64,000 nucleotides of DNA, taken from contig JAETOL010000001.1 of the NCBI GenBank assembly GCA_021771755.1, forward strand, positions 1 through 64,000, read 5' to 3'. This DNA comes from Lachnospiraceae bacterium (GTDB lineage: Bacteria > Bacillota > Clostridia > Lachnospirales > Lachnospiraceae). Of the stretch, positions 63,181-64,000 are shown piece after piece. The translations under genes and the position numbers were made by a program. The first letter of the stretch is position 1. Each line of letters opens with the position of its first letter. Below the pieces are notes generated by a model. That model saw only the letters and a program-made list of their open reading frames with translations, ran no database searches and had not been told where the DNA came from.

Positions 63181-64000
63181 TTAATATGCGTTTTTATTTA
63201 TGAAACCTTTAAAAATTGTCAGGAACAGGATCTTGATGTCAAATCCAATGCTCCAGTTTTCAATATAATAAAGGTCACAGTCAATACGTTTTTTAATGGA
63301 TGTATCTCCACGATATCCATTTACCTGCGCCCATCCAGTCAGTCCCGGACGAACCTGATGTTTTACCATATATCTGGGAATCTCTTCCCTGAATTTTTCT
63401 ACAAAGAAAGGCCGTTCCGGTCTTGGACCTACCAGGCTCATATCTCCTCTGAGAATATTAAAAAGCTGTGGAAGCTCGTCAATGCTTGTTCTGCGCATGA
63501 ACTTGCCGATCCCTGTTACACGGGGGTCATTTTTTACCGTCCATGCCTTTTTTTCTTCTGCCTCCGGCTGAATCTCCATCGAACGGAATTTGTACATCCA
63601 GAAGGTCTTATTGTGAAGTCCCACACGTTCCTGCTTATAGATCAGCGGTCCCGGAGAAGTCGCCTTGATCAGGATACACATCAGGACCATCACCGGGGAA
63701 GAAACAATAATAGCGGCAATAGACCCGAAAATATCCATCAAGCGCTTTACCATGGCGTTAAATGTATTGTTCAAAGGAACATATCGTATATTGATCACCG
63801 GAAGCCCCAGGATATCCTCTGTGTATGGTTTCGTCGGAATGATCTTATTATAATCCGGGATAAATTTCGTATGCACACCGGATTTCTCGCACATGGCAAC
63901 AATTTCTTCCAGACGATAATATTCACTCAGCCCCAGCGTAATAGCAATCTCATCCAATCGGTTGGCCGGAAGGATCACCGTAAGATTGGCGATTCTGCCG
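63181..64000 (-). CDS. Polyprenyl-phosphate sugar-1-phosphate transferase (5' end outside window)
   Basis: The frame stays open to the window edge, so the N-terminus is missing. The C-terminal bacterial-sugar-transferase domain is complete. It has the membrane hairpin KRLMDIFGSIAAIIVSS, then GPLIYKQERVGLHNKTFWMYKFRSM, then DELPQLFNILRGDMSLVGPRPERPFF, then the PGLTGWAQVNG motif. The preceding segment (LGLPVINIRYVPL) is the CoA-binding-like domain of the large WbaP/CpsE type. This enzyme would start a surface polysaccharide by moving a sugar phosphate to undecaprenyl phosphate; UppP and the LCP protein act in the same economy. Confidence 0.93.
   Translation of the reverse strand, partial: GRIANLTVILPANRLDEIAITLGLSEYYRLEEIVAMCEKSGVHTKFIPDYNKIIPTKPYTEDILGLPVINIRYVPLNNTFNAMVKRLMDIFGSIAAIIVSSPVMVLMCILIKATSPGPLIYKQERVGLHNKTFWMYKFRSMEIQPEAEEKKAWTVKNDPRVTGIGKFMRRTSIDELPQLFNILRGDMSLVGPRPERPFFVEKFREEIPRYMVKHQVRPGLTGWAQVNGYRGDTSIKKRIDCDLYYIENWSIGFDIKILFLTIFKGFINKNAY

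Overview
The window looks like the chromosome of a low-to-moderate G+C gut Firmicute of the Lachnospiraceae type (Blautia/Ruminococcus-like). The grounds are Clostridia-type promoters and strong GGAGG ribosome binding sites, a large cytoplasmic maltodextrin/glycogen operon fed by MalEFG, an orphan MsmK-type ATPase, a solo pduL, a molybdate locus, and an LCP-protein/sugar-transferase surface polymer locus. This assignment rests on gene content only; no rRNA is present.

Region 1 (1 to about 13,590) is an A+T-richer defence island. It carries a complete type I restriction-modification operon on the minus strand (XRE regulator, hsdR, hsdM, hsdS). Downstream are a tyrosine recombinase and two promoterless hsdS cassettes, one inverted and one in the same orientation as hsdS. 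Perfect repeats of 94, 37 and 31 bp link the cassettes to hsdS or to each other, so this is a phase-variable specificity locus. A small unknown gene, an IS21-family element (istA/istB) and an Abi_2/AbiF-type HEPN gene follow. Just after the Abi gene lies a compact promoter, two-hairpin RNA and terminator unit that strongly resembles the abiF class of small RNAs. The island ends inside a truncated ABC substrate-binding gene.

Region 2 (13.6-24 kb) is a zone of decay and small genes: a truncated binding-protein gene and a degenerate second copy of part of it, a GNAT, a LacI remnant fused head to head with a DHDPS-family gene, an Nramp-like transporter lacking the canonical metal motifs, YhcH/YiaL, a broken VanY-type peptidase, a MerR/membrane-protein pair, a DUF89 protein, the msmK ATPase and pduL.

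Region 3 (24.2-38.6 kb) is a 12-kb minus-strand alpha-glucan operon running from one promoter: malE, malF, malG, pulA, a GH133 debranching enzyme, malQ, a neopullulanase-like GH13 and an oligo-1,6-glucosidase-like GH13. Divergent from it are a LacI-type regulator and a PucR/CdaR-type regulator. MalEFG would import maltodextrins, MsmK would supply ATP hydrolysis, and the cytoplasmic enzymes would debranch and rearrange the glucans. In this sequence malE has an in-frame amber codon, and the neopullulanase gene has lost its catalytic core by a frameshifting deletion.

Region 4 (38.7-47.4 kb) holds an Rpn-type nuclease, modABC divergent from a mop plus HTH/binding-protein regulator pair, a Ser-Asp-Gly-rich lipoprotein, glpK and uppP. 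Region 5 (47.4-64 kb) holds carAB, tRNA-Leu(CAG), an NSS transporter, an envelope membrane protein, a secreted beta-lactamase-fold protein with wall-binding-like repeats, a zinc-ribbon protein, a clpX homologue, an HtrA protease, a GT2 glycosyltransferase, an LCP protein and a sugar transferase that runs off the window end.
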